A DNA stretch of 63,102 nt, from positions 1-63,102 of the forward strand of contig JAEEZX010000060.1 in assembly GCA_016292045.1 (NCBI GenBank). Direction: 5' to 3'. This stretch comes from Bacteroidaceae bacterium. Lineage in GTDB: Bacteria > Bacteroidota > Bacteroidia > Bacteroidales > Bacteroidaceae. Every line of letters starts with the position of its first letter. Position 1 is the stretch's first letter. This document shows positions 14,541 to 23,874 of this stretch, piece after piece. The notes below the pieces were generated by a model. The model searched no databases and was not told the DNA's origin. It saw only the letters and a program-made list of their open reading frames with translations. A program made the position numbers and the translations under genes.

Positions 14541-16523
14541 CTATTTTTTGTAATTTCGCTGCTGCACCTTGATAATCTCGTAGTTGAGGGGCTCCTTGAT
14601 GAGTTCGGGCTTCGTCTCGTCGTCCTTCTGGTACTCCCAGCAACCGACATAGAAGAAGTTCTTGTCATCACGCTTTGCCTCACCTTCCTCTGTCTGGTGC
14701 TCCTCACGGAAGTGGCCGCCACAGCTCTCCTCACGATGGAGGGCATCCTGTGCCACCAGTTCACCCATGAGGATGAAGTCTCTCAGATGGATAGCCTTAT
14801 CAAGCTCCACATTGAGGCCTTCCTTGGTGCCGGGGATGAAGAGGTTGGTGTTGAACTCCTTGCGAAGGTTCTTCAGGAGCTTGAGACCCTCCTCGAGGCC
14901 TTCCTTGGTGCGACCCATGCCCACGTGCTCCCACATGATGTGGCCGAGCTCCTTGTGGATGGAGTCAACAGAGCGCTTACCCTTGATGTTCATCAGACGG
15001 TCTATCTCATCGCTGACAGCCTTCTCCGTAGCCTCGAATTCGGGCAGGTCGGTAGAGAGACGAGGCCAGATGTCCTGGTCTGCGAGATAGTTCTGAATGG
15101 TGTAAGGCAGTACGAAATAACCGTCAGCCAGACCCTGCATGAGGGCAGATGCACCAAGGCGGTTTGCACCGTGATCTGAGAAGTTGCACTCACCTATGGC
15201 GAAGAGGCCGGGGATGGATGTCTGCAGTTCGTAGTCGACCCAGATACCGCCCATCGTGTAGTGGATGGCGGGGAATATCATCATGGGCTTATAGTATTCT
15301 ACACCGTTGACGGTCTTTGCCAGTTCACCGGGATTCACGTCAGTAATCTCCTCGTACATATCGAAGAGGTTGCCGTAGCGCTGACGTATCTCGTTGATGC
15401 CCAGACGCTGGATGCTCTCAGAGAAATCGAGGAACACGGCCAGACCTGTATTGTTCACACCAAAGCCCTTGTCGCAGCGCTCCTTGGCAGCACGTGATGC
15501 CACGTCGCGGGGCACAAGGTTGCCGAAGGCGGGATAACGACGCTCCAGATAGTAGTCGCGATCCTCCTCGGGAATCTCCCAGCCCTGCAGGGTGCCTTCC
15601 TGCAGCTTCTTGGCATCCTCAAGCTTCTTGGGCACCCAGATACGGCCGTCGTTGCGCAGAGACTCTGACATGAGGGTCAGCTTGGACTGCTTGTCACCGT
15701 GCACGGGGATACAGGTGGGGTGAATCTGCACGTAGGAGGGGTTGGCCATGTAGGCACCCTTACGGTAGCACTGGATGGCAGCTGTGCAGTTGCAACCCAT
15801 GGCGTTTGTGGAGAGGAAGTAGGCATTTCCGTAACCGCCAGTAGCGATCACCACTGCATTGGCAGAGAAACGCTCCAGCTTGCCTGTGACGAGGTTCTTG
15901 ACGATGATACCGCGTGCACGGCCGTCAACGATAACCACGTCCTCCATCTCGTAGCGGGTGTAGAGCTTCACCTTACCGCGCTGCACCTCCTTGGAGAGGC
16001 TAGAGTAAGCACCCAGCAGGAGCTGCTGACCGGTCTGACCCTTAGCATAGAAGGTGCGGCTCACCTGAGCACCGCCAAAGGAGCGGTTTGCCAGCATGCC
16101 ACCGTACTCACGTGCGAAGGGAACACCCTGTGCCACGCACTGGTCGATGATGTTGTTGCTCACCTCAGCAAGACGGTACACATTGGCCTCACGGGCACGG
16201 TAGTCACCGCCCTTCACTGTGTCGTAGAAGAGGCGGTATACGGAGTCGCCGTCGTTCTGATAGTTCTTGGCTGCATTGATACCACCCTGAGCGGCAATGG
16301 AGTGCGCACGACGGGGAGAGTCCTGAATGCAGAAGTTATATACATTGAAACCCATCTCTGCCAACGAAGAGGCTGCACTGGCACCAGCCAGACCTGTGCC
16401 CACCACGATGACATCGAGCTTCAGTTTGTTCTTGGGGTTAACGAGACGCTGATGAGCCTTGTAGTTGGTCCATTTCTCAGCAACGGGTCCCTCGGGGATT
16501 CTTGAATCTATAGTCTTTGCCAT
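14541..16523 (-). CDS. frdA: fumarate reductase/succinate dehydrogenase flavoprotein subunit
   Basis: A 660-residue catalytic subunit. The FAD-binding [11 protein letters not shown] lies at about 40-50. The covalent FAD histidine is in [11 protein letters not shown] (His74). Substrate-site and C-terminal domains follow, with [10 protein letters not shown] and the [23 protein letters not shown] capping/FAD stretch. It belongs to the type B (haem-containing, menaquinone-linked) class by its size and neighbouring single cytochrome b subunit. The C-terminus reaches the cytoplasmic face with FrdB. It starts 21 bases after frdC, in one operon. Confidence 0.94.
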   Translation of the reverse strand: MAKTIDSRIPEGPVAEKWTNYKAHQRLVNPKNKLKLDVIVVGTGLAGASAASSLAEMGFNVYNFCIQDSPRRAHSIAAQGGINAAKNYQNDGDSVYRLFYDTVKGGDYRAREANVYRLAEVSNNIIDQCVAQGVPFAREYGGMLANRSFGGAQVSRTFYAKGQTGQQLLLGAYSSLSKEVQRGKVKLYTRYEMEDVVIVDGRARGIIVKNLVTGKLERFSANAVVIATGGYGNAYFLSTNAMGCNCTAAIQCYRKGAYMANPSYVQIHPTCIPVHGDKQSKLTLMSESLRNDGRIWVPKKLEDAKKLQEGTLQGWEIPEEDRDYYLERRYPAFGNLVPRDVASRAAKERCDKGFGVNNTGLAVFLDFSESIQRLGINEIRQRYGNLFDMYEEITDVNPGELAKTVNGVEYYKPMMIFPAIHYTMGGIWVDYELQTSIPGLFAIGECNFSDHGANRLGASALMQGLADGYFVLPYTIQNYLADQDIWPRLSTDLPEFEATEKAVSDEIDRLMNIKGKRSVDSIHKELGHIMWEHVGMGRTKEGLEEGLKLLKNLRKEFNTNLFIPGTKEGLNVELDKAIHLRDFILMGELVAQDALHREESCGGHFREEHQTEEGEAKRDDKNFFYVGCWEYQKDDETKPELIKEPLNYEIIKVQQRNYKK

Positions 16524-16544
16524 AGTATTGAACTTTTTTATTGG

Positions 16545-17267
16545 TTACAGACAAACACAGCTTGAACAACTCTGGGAAGGACATGTCCCTGCGTAGTCGC
16601 AAGGAACATAACCGCAGCAGAAGGCAACGGCCACAGCAGCGAACATCAGGATGATGACGGTGCTGTAGACAAGACCGATGGCACGCCAGCGGCAGAACCA
16701 CAGCTTACCGCTCCAACCCATAGTCTGCATGGCAGACCAGAAACCGTGGGTGAGGTGGAACCACAGGGCACACAGCCACACGAGGTAGATGCATGTGTAG
16801 ACAGGGCACTGGAAGGTGTTGATAATCCAATAAACACCGTTTGCTGCATTCTGGGCTGCTTCGCCCTCGATGAGCTCTGCTGCCATCATGTTCCACCAGA
16901 AGTTGTAGAGGTGGAGGCACATGCCCAGGATGACAATGACACCGAGGACAAACATGTTCTGCGAAGCCCACTCCACCTTTTCCGGCTTGTCGGTCACAGC
17001 GTACTTGTCCTTGCCGCGGGCACGGTCGTTCTGCAGAGTGAGCACTGCTGCAAAGACGAAGTGAAGCACGACCAGGGCAGCCAGGCCAACGGTTGCCGCT
17101 ACAGCATACCAGTTAGCTCCCAGCATCTCACAGATCCAATTGTAGCCCTCGGCACTGATGAGAGCCACCACGTTCATTGACGCATGGAAGGTCAAGAACA
17201 GGATAAGAGCCATGCCCGTGACGGACATCACTACTTTCCTACCAATTGATGAGTTGATTAACCACAT
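16545..17267 (-). CDS. frdC: fumarate reductase/succinate dehydrogenase cytochrome b subunit
   Basis: A 240-residue integral membrane anchor with five predicted helices, the size of type B dihaem cytochrome b556 subunits (SdhC/FrdC). Candidate haem-ligand histidines lie in the helices, including His28 in LFLTFHASMNV, LHFVFAAVL, MCLHLYNFWWN and WFHLTHGFW. It exchanges electrons with menaquinone. It is the first gene of frdCAB; a TAnnTTTG box lies about 90 bases upstream. The C-terminus is Cys-rich, which is unusual but could simply be a tail. Confidence 0.9.
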   Translation of the reverse strand: MWLINSSIGRKVVMSVTGMALILFLTFHASMNVVALISAEGYNWICEMLGANWYAVAATVGLAALVVLHFVFAAVLTLQNDRARGKDKYAVTDKPEKVEWASQNMFVLGVIVILGMCLHLYNFWWNMMAAELIEGEAAQNAANGVYWIINTFQCPVYTCIYLVWLCALWFHLTHGFWSAMQTMGWSGKLWFCRWRAIGLVYSTVIILMFAAVAVAFCCGYVPCDYAGTCPSQSCSSCVCL

Positions 17268-17359
17268 AGGATTTCTTTGTTTTTGATTGAATATTGTTTG
17301 TTGTTAATTATTGTTGAAACTGTAATGGTATTATCACTGATTTTAGGTATTTCCGCACG

Positions 17360-17367
17360 CAAATGTA
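17360..17367 (-). promoter_or_regulatory. TAnnTTTG promoter box of frdCAB
   Basis: TACATTTG on the minus strand, about 92 bases upstream of the frdC start codon. It is divergent from the mnmG promoter 65 bp away. Confidence 0.65.
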
Positions 17368-17431
17368 TAAAAAAAATGAGAGTTGGCGTTTGTGAGAAGG
17401 CGGTTTTTTTGGTTTTTTTTCAAATAATGAC

Positions 17432-17439
17432 TAATTTTG
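17432..17439 (+). promoter_or_regulatory. TAnnTTTG promoter box of mnmG
   Basis: TAATTTTG ends 21 bases before the ATG at 17461. It excludes the in-frame TTG at 17437 as a start, because that codon lies within the box. Confidence 0.7.
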
Positions 17440-17460
17440 TACCCAGTTGAGACGATTTGG

Positions 17461-19365
17461 ATGACATTCTCCTACGAGGTCATAGTGATTGGAGCCGGTC
17501 ATGCCGGTGCGGAAGCTGCCACAGCGGCAGCCAGACTTGGGGCACATACGTGTCTCATCACTATGGACATGAACAAAATCGCTCAGATGTCATGCAACCC
17601 TGCCGTGGGCGGCATTGCCAAAGGACAGATAGTGAGGGAGATAGATGCCATGGGAGGGCATATGGGCATGGTGGCTGACAGCACAGCTATACAGTTTCGC
17701 ATGCTCAACCTCTCCAAAGGTCCCGCCATGTGGAGCCCCAGAAGCCAGTGCGACAGGGGTAAGTTCATATGGAAATGGCGCGAGGTTCTGGAGAACCAGG
17801 ACAATCTGGACATCTGGCAGGACCAGGTGGTGGAACTGCTGGTGGAGGAGCAGGATGGCGGGGTGAAGCATGTGAGCGGAGTGCGCACACTGCTCGATGT
17901 CACCTTCAAGGCCCCGTGCGTGATACTCACGGCAGGCACCTTCCTCAACGGACTGATGCACATCGGTCGCACCAAGATACAGGGGGGACGCTGCGCAGAA
18001 CCGGCAGCACTGTACCTCACGGAGAGCATCGCCAGGCACGGCCTCACACAGGGTCGCATGAAGACCGGCACACCGGTGCGCATCGACGGCAGGACTGTGC
18101 ATTTCGACGAGATGGAACGGCAGGACGGAGACACGGGATTCCATAAGTTCTCATTCATGGGAGAGGCACGTCAGTTGCCGCAGTTGCCCTGCTGGATTAC
18201 CGCCACAAACCCACGCGTTCACGAGAGGCTGAAGAGCGCCCTGCCCGACTCTCCCCTCTTCAACGGACAGATACAGAGCATAGGGCCCCGCTACTGCCCC
18301 AGCATAGAGACAAAGCTCGTCACCTTTGCGGACAAGGACCAGCATCTGCTCTTTCTGGAACCGGAAGGTACGGACACCAACGAATACTACCTGAACGGGT
18401 TCTCCTCGTCGCTTCCCGTCGACGCACAGATAGAGGCGCTGCACGAGATTCCGGCCTTCAGGGACCTGAGGGTGTACCGCCCGGGGTATGCCATAGAGTA
18501 CGACTATTTCGACCCCACACAACTGCGCCACACACTGGAGTCCAAACTGGTGGAGGGACTGTTCCTGGCAGGTCAGGTGAACGGCACGACGGGATATGAA
18601 GAGGCCGCAGGACAGGGTCTTGTGGCAGGTCTGAATGCGGCGCTCAAGTGCGCCTCATACGGCAGCGGAGAGGAGGGGAGAACATTCACTCTGGCAAGAG
18701 ACGAGGCATATATAGGAGTGCTGATAGACGACCTTGTGACCAAGGGTGTGGACGAGCCTTACCGCATGTTCACCTCGAGGGCAGAGTACCGCATCCTGCT
18801 GCGTCAGGACGATGCCGACAGGCGCCTGACAGAAAGGGCCTACAGCATCGGAGCAGCCACAGAGGAGCGCTACAGGCAGTGGATGAAGAAGAAGGATGAT
18901 ATCGACAGGCTGCTGCAGTTCACACAGGATTTCTCTGTGAAGATGGACCGCATCAATCCCCATCTGGAACAGCTGGGCACGACTCCCCTGGAAAGAGGTT
19001 GCCGCCTCTCTACCCTACTGGCACGCCCACAGCTCAACCTCACCAATCTCGCTGCTGTCATACCACAACTGAAGGCACAACTGGACGGCATAACCAACAA
19101 ACGCGAGGAGATCTTGGAGGCTACGGAAGTGCTCATCAAATACGAAGGATATATACAGCGGGAACGCGAGTTTGCCGAGAAGATGCACCGCCTGGAAAAC
19201 ATACGTATAGAGGGGCATTTCGACTACTCCAAGCTGCAGTCGCTGTCCACAGAGGCCCGACAGAAACTGGAGCGCCTGCGCCCCACATCACTGGGTCAGG
19301 CATCACGTATTCCGGGTGTGTCGCCATCGGATATAAACGCACTTCTGGTGCTGCTCGGACGATAA
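17461..19365 (+). CDS. mnmG: tRNA uridine-5-carboxymethylaminomethyl modification enzyme, FAD subunit
   Basis: A 634-residue FAD protein that, with MnmE, modifies U34 in tRNAs reading NNA/NNG codons. The dinucleotide-binding motif is GAGHAGAEAA at 11-20. Conserved QMSCNPAVGGIAKG and GTPVRIDGRT follow, then the second family signature TNEYYLNGFSSSLP, and a helical C-terminal domain ends the chain at PSDINALLVLLGR. Length matches the family. The ATG at 17461 was preferred over an upstream TTG. mnmG (gidA) often lies near the chromosome origin, and a perfect parS follows its stop codon immediately. It leads the plus-strand group mnmG-apt-uvrC-deoC. Confidence 0.95.
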   Translation: MTFSYEVIVIGAGHAGAEAATAAARLGAHTCLITMDMNKIAQMSCNPAVGGIAKGQIVREIDAMGGHMGMVADSTAIQFRMLNLSKGPAMWSPRSQCDRGKFIWKWREVLENQDNLDIWQDQVVELLVEEQDGGVKHVSGVRTLLDVTFKAPCVILTAGTFLNGLMHIGRTKIQGGRCAEPAALYLTESIARHGLTQGRMKTGTPVRIDGRTVHFDEMERQDGDTGFHKFSFMGEARQLPQLPCWITATNPRVHERLKSALPDSPLFNGQIQSIGPRYCPSIETKLVTFADKDQHLLFLEPEGTDTNEYYLNGFSSSLPVDAQIEALHEIPAFRDLRVYRPGYAIEYDYFDPTQLRHTLESKLVEGLFLAGQVNGTTGYEEAAGQGLVAGLNAALKCASYGSGEEGRTFTLARDEAYIGVLIDDLVTKGVDEPYRMFTSRAEYRILLRQDDADRRLTERAYSIGAATEERYRQWMKKKDDIDRLLQFTQDFSVKMDRINPHLEQLGTTPLERGCRLSTLLARPQLNLTNLAAVIPQLKAQLDGITNKREEILEATEVLIKYEGYIQREREFAEKMHRLENIRIEGHFDYSKLQSLSTEARQKLERLRPTSLGQASRIPGVSPSDINALLVLLGR

Positions 19366-19381
19366 TGTTCCACGTGAAACA
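19366..19381 (+). promoter_or_regulatory. parS site (ParB binding), perfect match
   Basis: TGTTCCACGTGAAACA begins at the base after the mnmG stop codon and fits the 16-bp parS consensus TGTTNCACGTGAAACA in every position. ParB/Spo0J loads at such sites, which cluster around oriC in most chromosomes. No parA or parB gene is in the window. Confidence 0.85.
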
Positions 19382-19426
19382 TCTTGTTTGACCTGCATAA
19401 TTTAATATCATAAAATATCAAGCCCT

Positions 19427-19957
19427 ATGAACAACAAGAAACTTTTGGAAAACCTGAGATGTATTCCCGACTTCCCCAAAAAAGGCATCAACTTCCGTGA
19501 CGTGACAACGCTGTATAAGAGCGCAGAGTGCATGCAAATCATGCTGGACGAACTGTATGAATTATACAAGGACAAGGGTATCACGAAAATTGTAGGTATA
19601 GAAAGTCGAGGCTTTATCATGGCAGCCGCTTTGGCAGACAGATTGAAGGCAGGAGTCGTGTTGGCAAGAAAACCGGGAAAGCTGCCTGCAACGGTGGTCA
19701 AGGAATCATTCTCCAAGGAGTATGGTGTGGACACTGTGGAGATGCATCTGGACTCCATCGACGAGAACGACGTGGTGCTGATCCACGACGACCTGCTGGC
19801 CACAGGAGGTACTGCAAAAGCCACATGGAAACTGGTGAAGCATTTCAACCCCAAGAAGATTTACATGAACTTCATCATTGAAATCACTGACGAAGGTTTG
19901 CATGGCCGCGACATGTTTGAGGGATTGGTTGACGTTACCACCCTGATGGTGATATAG
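19427..19957 (+). CDS. apt: adenine phosphoribosyltransferase
   Basis: A 176-residue purine-salvage enzyme making AMP from adenine and PRPP. It starts with the typical IPDFPKKGINFRDVTTL. It also has the adenine-specific VGIESRGFIMAAALADRL and ARKPGKLP, and the PRPP loop VVLIHDDLLATGGTAKA (about 118-134). Length and all motifs fit Apt. A 61-base spacer with the parS site separates it from mnmG, and uvrC starts 40 bases downstream. Confidence 0.95.
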   Translation: MNNKKLLENLRCIPDFPKKGINFRDVTTLYKSAECMQIMLDELYELYKDKGITKIVGIESRGFIMAAALADRLKAGVVLARKPGKLPATVVKESFSKEYGVDTVEMHLDSIDENDVVLIHDDLLATGGTAKATWKLVKHFNPKKIYMNFIIEITDEGLHGRDMFEGLVDVTTLMVI

Positions 19958-19997
19958 GCCTCACCCCATCCCACCCGAACAGACATATCATTACCGG

Positions 19998-21821
19998 ATG
20001 ACTTCAGAAGAGAATAAGGCACGGCTGGAAAGGCTGAAGGGCATCGTGGCATCGCTGCCCGAGAGGCCCGGATGCTACCAGTATCTGGATGAGACCGGTA
20101 CTATAATATATGTAGGCAAGGCAAAGAACCTGAAGCGACGTGTGTCCAGCTATTTCCACCGTGAGCACGATTCGCGCAAGACGGCAATACTGGTATCCAA
20201 GATACACGACATAAAATACATTGTCGTAAACACCGAGGAAGACGCACTGCTGCTAGAGAACAATCTCATCAAGCAGTGGACCCCCAGATACAACATACTG
20301 CTGAAAGACGGCAAGACGTATCCCAGCATCTGCGTCACCAACGAGTATTTCCCCCGTATCTTCCAAACACGCAGAATCAATCGGAAAACGGGAACGTACT
20401 ACGGTCCCTACAGCCACGTGCCTACGCTCTATGCGCTGCTGGATATCATCAAACAACTGTTCCCCATACGCAGATGCCAGGAGCATATCAGCGAAGAAAC
20501 CATCAAAAACGGCAAACATAAGCTCTGCCTTGAGTACCACATCAAGAACTGCATGGGGCCGTGTGTGGGTATGCAGTCGCACGATGAATACATGAAATTC
20601 ATTTCGCAAGCCAAGGAGATACTTGCAGGCAACACGTCGCTGCTGGAGCATCAGCTGCTCGATGAAATGCAGCAATTGGCCTCAGATATGCGTTTTGAGG
20701 AAGCGGAGTGCGTGCGCAAGAAATACGAGACGCTGCAGAACTACCGATCAAAATCGGAAGTGGTGTCCTCAACGATACACAATATCGACGTGTTCAATAT
20801 CGAGGACAACGACAGGGTGTGCTACATCAATTACCTGCATGTGGCGCACGGGTGCATCACTCAGGCCTTTACCTTCGAATATGCGAAGAAACTGGACGAA
20901 TCTCCCGAAGAGCTCCTGCTTTTCGGTATCACGGAAATGAGGTGCAGATTCAATAGCAACAGTCGGGAAATAGTTGTACCGTTCCACGTGGAACAATTCT
21001 CCCCTGACATCACAATAACCATACCCCAGAAGGGCGATAAGAAGAAGCTGCTTGAGCTGTCAAAACTGAACGTACTGCAGTATAAAAAGGACCGTCTGCA
21101 GCAATCGGACAAGCTCAATCCCGAGCAAAAACAGACGAGAGTGCTGAAGGAACTGCAGAGTGCGCTCAATCTGGAACGGCTGCCGATGCACATAGAATGC
21201 TTCGACAACTCAAATATAAGCGGTACGGATCCTGTGGCCGGATGTGTGGTGTTCAGAAAGGCTAAACCCTGCAAAAAGGACTACAGGACCTATAATATAA
21301 AAACTGTGGAAGGACCGGACGATTACGCCTCGATGCAAGAGGTGATAAGGCGTCGCTATACGCGTATGACGGAGGAGGGCACTCCCCTACCCGACCTCAT
21401 AATAACTGATGGTGGAATCGGTCAGATGACATCCGTGAGAGAGGTGGTGGAAGACGAGTTGCATCTGAATATTCCCATAGCGGGTCTGGCCAAGGACAAC
21501 AGGCACAGAACGCACGAACTGCTGTTCGGATTTCCCCCGTCCACGATACAGATGAAGACCGACTCTGCCCTGTTCCGTCTGCTCACACAGATACAGGATG
21601 AAGTGCACAGATTTGCCATAAGTTTCCATCGCAGCAAGAGGAGCAAAAGACAGGTGGCGAGCGAACTGGACAGTATACCGGGAATAGGTGCTAAGACCAA
21701 GGACATGCTGCTGGGTCATTTCCACAGTATTGCCCGCATAAAGAAGGCCTCTCGCGATGAAATCGCTTCAATAATAGGTCAAGCAAAAACGGACAAAATA
21801 TTTGATTATCTTAAACAATAG
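19998..21821 (+). CDS. uvrC: excinuclease ABC subunit C
   Basis: A 607-residue nucleotide-excision-repair nuclease making both incisions around a lesion bound by UvrB. The GIY-YIG domain is at the N-terminus (GCYQYLDETGTIIYVGKAKNLKRRVSSYF, about 24-52). A UVR motif follows (LDEMQQLASDMRFEEAECVRKKYETL, about 216-241). The RNase H-like 5' nuclease domain carries IECFDNSNISGTDPVAGCVVF and LIITDGGIGQ. A helix-hairpin-helix ends the chain (LDSIPGIGAKTKDMLLGHF). It contains a parS-like palindrome at 20981-20994. deoC starts 6 bases after its stop. Confidence 0.95.
   Translation: MTSEENKARLERLKGIVASLPERPGCYQYLDETGTIIYVGKAKNLKRRVSSYFHREHDSRKTAILVSKIHDIKYIVVNTEEDALLLENNLIKQWTPRYNILLKDGKTYPSICVTNEYFPRIFQTRRINRKTGTYYGPYSHVPTLYALLDIIKQLFPIRRCQEHISEETIKNGKHKLCLEYHIKNCMGPCVGMQSHDEYMKFISQAKEILAGNTSLLEHQLLDEMQQLASDMRFEEAECVRKKYETLQNYRSKSEVVSSTIHNIDVFNIEDNDRVCYINYLHVAHGCITQAFTFEYAKKLDESPEELLLFGITEMRCRFNSNSREIVVPFHVEQFSPDITITIPQKGDKKKLLELSKLNVLQYKKDRLQQSDKLNPEQKQTRVLKELQSALNLERLPMHIECFDNSNISGTDPVAGCVVFRKAKPCKKDYRTYNIKTVEGPDDYASMQEVIRRRYTRMTEEGTPLPDLIITDGGIGQMTSVREVVEDELHLNIPIAGLAKDNRHRTHELLFGFPPSTIQMKTDSALFRLLTQIQDEVHRFAISFHRSKRSKRQVASELDSIPGIGAKTKDMLLGHFHSIARIKKASRDEIASIIGQAKTDKIFDYLKQ
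20981..20994. promoter_or_regulatory. parS-like palindrome inside uvrC
   Basis: GTTCCACGTGGAAC is a perfect 14-bp palindrome that differs from the parS consensus core by one base in this span. With the perfect site 1.6 kb away it may be a secondary ParB site; it could also be chance within coding sequence. Confidence 0.45.
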
Positions 21822-21827
21822 ACATAT

Positions 21828-22712
21828 ATGGAAGAAAACAAGTATGCACAGGCACTTGCCAAGTATGACACCTCGCTCGACGACGCTCAGGTGAAGAAAG
21901 CCGTAGGCAATATTCTCAAGAATCTATCGGAAAATGACACGCCTGAGGTGATGAAATTCCTCTTTAGCTGCATCGAGTTAACATCGCTAAAGACAACGGA
22001 TTCCGAAGAAACCATCATGGCCCTCACGGAAAAGGTGAACAGGTTTGACGAGGAGTATCACGAACTGCCCCATGTGGCCACCATTTGCGTATATCCCTGC
22101 TACGCATCCATCGTGAGGGATACGCTGCAGGTGGACGGTGTGGAGATAGCCTGCGTGAGCGGCAGTTTCCCCTCCTCTCAAGCACTTATTGAAGTTAAAG
22201 TGGCGGAAACAGCGCTGGCATGCAAGGACGGTGCAACAGAGATAGATACCGTGATGAGTGTGGGCCGTTTCCTGCACGATGACTACGAGACGGTGTGCGA
22301 TGAAATCTCGGAACTGAAGGCCGTGTGCGGTGACAACAGGATGAAGGTGATACTCGAAACAAGCCTCCTGGGCAGTGCCGGAAATGTGAAGAAAGCATCG
22401 CTTCTGGCGATGTATGCGGGTGCGGATTTCATCAAGACAAGTACGGGCAAGGAACAGTCTGTGGCAACACCCGAAGCTGCATACGTGATGTGTCAGGCCA
22501 TCAAGGAGTATTACGAGAAGACAGGTATACGTATCGGTTTCAAACCCGCAGGCGGTCTCAACACGGTGGAGGATGCACTCTCCTACTACACCATCGTCAA
22601 AGAGGTGTTGGGCAAGGAGTGGTTGAGCAACGAGTACTTCAGACTGGGTACAAGTCGCCTCTCTAACCTCCTTCTGAGCCGTATAATTGGTCGGGAAGTG
22701 AATTTTTTCTGA
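21828..22712 (+). CDS. deoC: deoxyribose-phosphate aldolase
   Basis: A 294-residue class I aldolase that cleaves 2-deoxyribose 5-phosphate to glyceraldehyde 3-phosphate and acetaldehyde in deoxynucleoside breakdown. The Schiff-base lysine is in ADFIKTSTG, and the phosphate site in IGFKPAGGLNT. DGATEIDTVMSVG supplies a conserved aspartate. It is longer than E. coli DeoC (259) by an N-terminal helical stretch, typical of the longer DeoC group. It is last in the mnmG-apt-uvrC-deoC cluster and ends before a strong bidirectional terminator. Confidence 0.93.
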   Translation: MEENKYAQALAKYDTSLDDAQVKKAVGNILKNLSENDTPEVMKFLFSCIELTSLKTTDSEETIMALTEKVNRFDEEYHELPHVATICVYPCYASIVRDTLQVDGVEIACVSGSFPSSQALIEVKVAETALACKDGATEIDTVMSVGRFLHDDYETVCDEISELKAVCGDNRMKVILETSLLGSAGNVKKASLLAMYAGADFIKTSTGKEQSVATPEAAYVMCQAIKEYYEKTGIRIGFKPAGGLNTVEDALSYYTIVKEVLGKEWLSNEYFRLGTSRLSNLLLSRIIGREVNFF

Positions 22713-22738
22713 TTTCAGGCCATTCTCAAACAAGCGCA

Positions 22739-22781
22739 AACGCTGCTATTTCTTTAAAATCAAAGAGATAGCGGCGTTTTT
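22739..22781 (+). terminator. bidirectional Rho-independent terminator (deoC / polyprenyl synthase)
   Basis: AACGCTGCTATTTCTTT pairs with AAAGAGATAGCGGCGTT through a 6-base loop, giving a 17-bp stem with three mismatches, followed by T-rich sequence. It lies between two convergent genes and can serve both. Confidence 0.85.
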
Positions 22782-22787
22782 CTTGTA

Positions 22788-23771
22788 TTACCATTTTCTG
22801 CCAGCTACGAAAGATATGTACTCTTTCAGGGGAATTAGCATCTCTTTCACGCGAATTCCCTCAAGAAGGCCCTGAGTCATGTTGCAGAAGTCGTCCATCG
22901 TCTTCTCAGCATACACGATGCCGTCTCCCTCGATCACCATACGTACGATGTCGGCAATCTGCCCGTCCGTTGCCCTACCCTTCCTTATAGATAATATAGT
23001 GTCGCGAAGTTCGGGTCGCGAGTGCGCAAGATGTATCACAGGAAGAGTGAGCTTGCCCTCACGCATATCCTGACCGACGGGTTTACCCAAAGCTCCATTC
23101 CCGTCCTTGTCGTCCGCAATGTAGTCGAGGATGTCGTCACGGAGCTGGAAACAGATGCCGGCCAGAGTGCCCAGTCCCTTAAAGCGGGCTATGTCACCCT
23201 TGTCGCCTCCGCTCAAGAGCGCACCCAATTCTGCACAGGCAGAAAAGAGCGATGCCGTCTTCTTGCGTATGATGTCATAGTAGGCAGCTTCGGTTATCTC
23301 CTCGGAATCGAGATTGTCCAGTTGCTCGAGTTCGCCCTGAGCCAGTGTCTGACCCAGTTGCGCCACCACCTTCACGGCTCTCTGGCTACGTGTCATCACA
23401 GCATGCTCGAGCGCCTTTGAGAGAAGGAAGTCGCCTACAAGGACGGCAGCCTGGTTGCTCAGATAGGCATTCAGCGACTTGCGACCGCGACGCATCGAAC
23501 TTTCATCCACCACGTCGTCGTGAACAAGAGAGGCGGTGTGAAGCAGTTCGAGAGCACATGCTGCATGCATGCACTTGAGGTTGACCTTGCCGCACGACTT
23601 GGCCGCAAGCATCACGAGCATGGGCCTCATCTGCTTTCCCCTGCGCTGGATGATATAGTCCAACGCAGTCTTGAGCATTCCGTTGCCGGTGGACAGGGAA
23701 GAGGTGAACAGAGCATTGAACTGCTCCATTTCATCCTTAATGGACTGCTGTATGGTTTCTAACGATGTCAA
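22788..23771 (-). CDS. polyprenyl diphosphate synthase (octaprenyl-type)
   Basis: A 327-residue trans-prenyltransferase extending farnesyl diphosphate to the long side chain of menaquinone. The first Asp-rich motif is HDDVVDESSMRRG (Asp85, 86, 89) and the second is FQLRDDILDY (about 210-219). AVLVGDFLLSKAL is also diagnostic. It resembles IspB/HepT-type enzymes; the chain length made cannot be read from the sequence. It would feed menaquinone to the FrdCAB complex encoded 6 kb away. It has its own TAnnTTTG promoter, divergent from polA. Confidence 0.9.
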   Translation of the reverse strand: MTSLETIQQSIKDEMEQFNALFTSSLSTGNGMLKTALDYIIQRRGKQMRPMLVMLAAKSCGKVNLKCMHAACALELLHTASLVHDDVVDESSMRRGRKSLNAYLSNQAAVLVGDFLLSKALEHAVMTRSQRAVKVVAQLGQTLAQGELEQLDNLDSEEITEAAYYDIIRKKTASLFSACAELGALLSGGDKGDIARFKGLGTLAGICFQLRDDILDYIADDKDGNGALGKPVGQDMREGKLTLPVIHLAHSRPELRDTILSIRKGRATDGQIADIVRMVIEGDGIVYAEKTMDDFCNMTQGLLEGIRVKEMLIPLKEYISFVAGRKW

Positions 23772-23790
23772 AAATCCACAAATTTCGGCA

Positions 23791-23798
23791 CAAAGATA
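23791..23798 (-). promoter_or_regulatory. TAnnTTTG promoter box of the polyprenyl synthase gene
   Basis: TATCTTTG on the minus strand, 19 bases before the start codon at 23769-23771. Confidence 0.7.
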
Positions 23799-23862
23799 TA
23801 AAAAAGGTCAGAGCTTACGGGTTAGGTCGACAAGTTTTTTTGTCTAAGTGAGGATTTTATTG

Positions 23863-23870
23863 TATTTTTG
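23863..23870 (+). promoter_or_regulatory. TAnnTTTG promoter box of polA
   Basis: TATTTTTG ends only 4 bases before the polA ATG at 23875. With a start site about 7 bases downstream of the box, the mRNA would be essentially leaderless. Confidence 0.65.
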
Positions 23871-23874
23871 CAGC

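Noticed and set aside
17437..17460. TTG start for mnmG eight codons upstream
   Set aside because: It overlaps the promoter box TAATTTTG.
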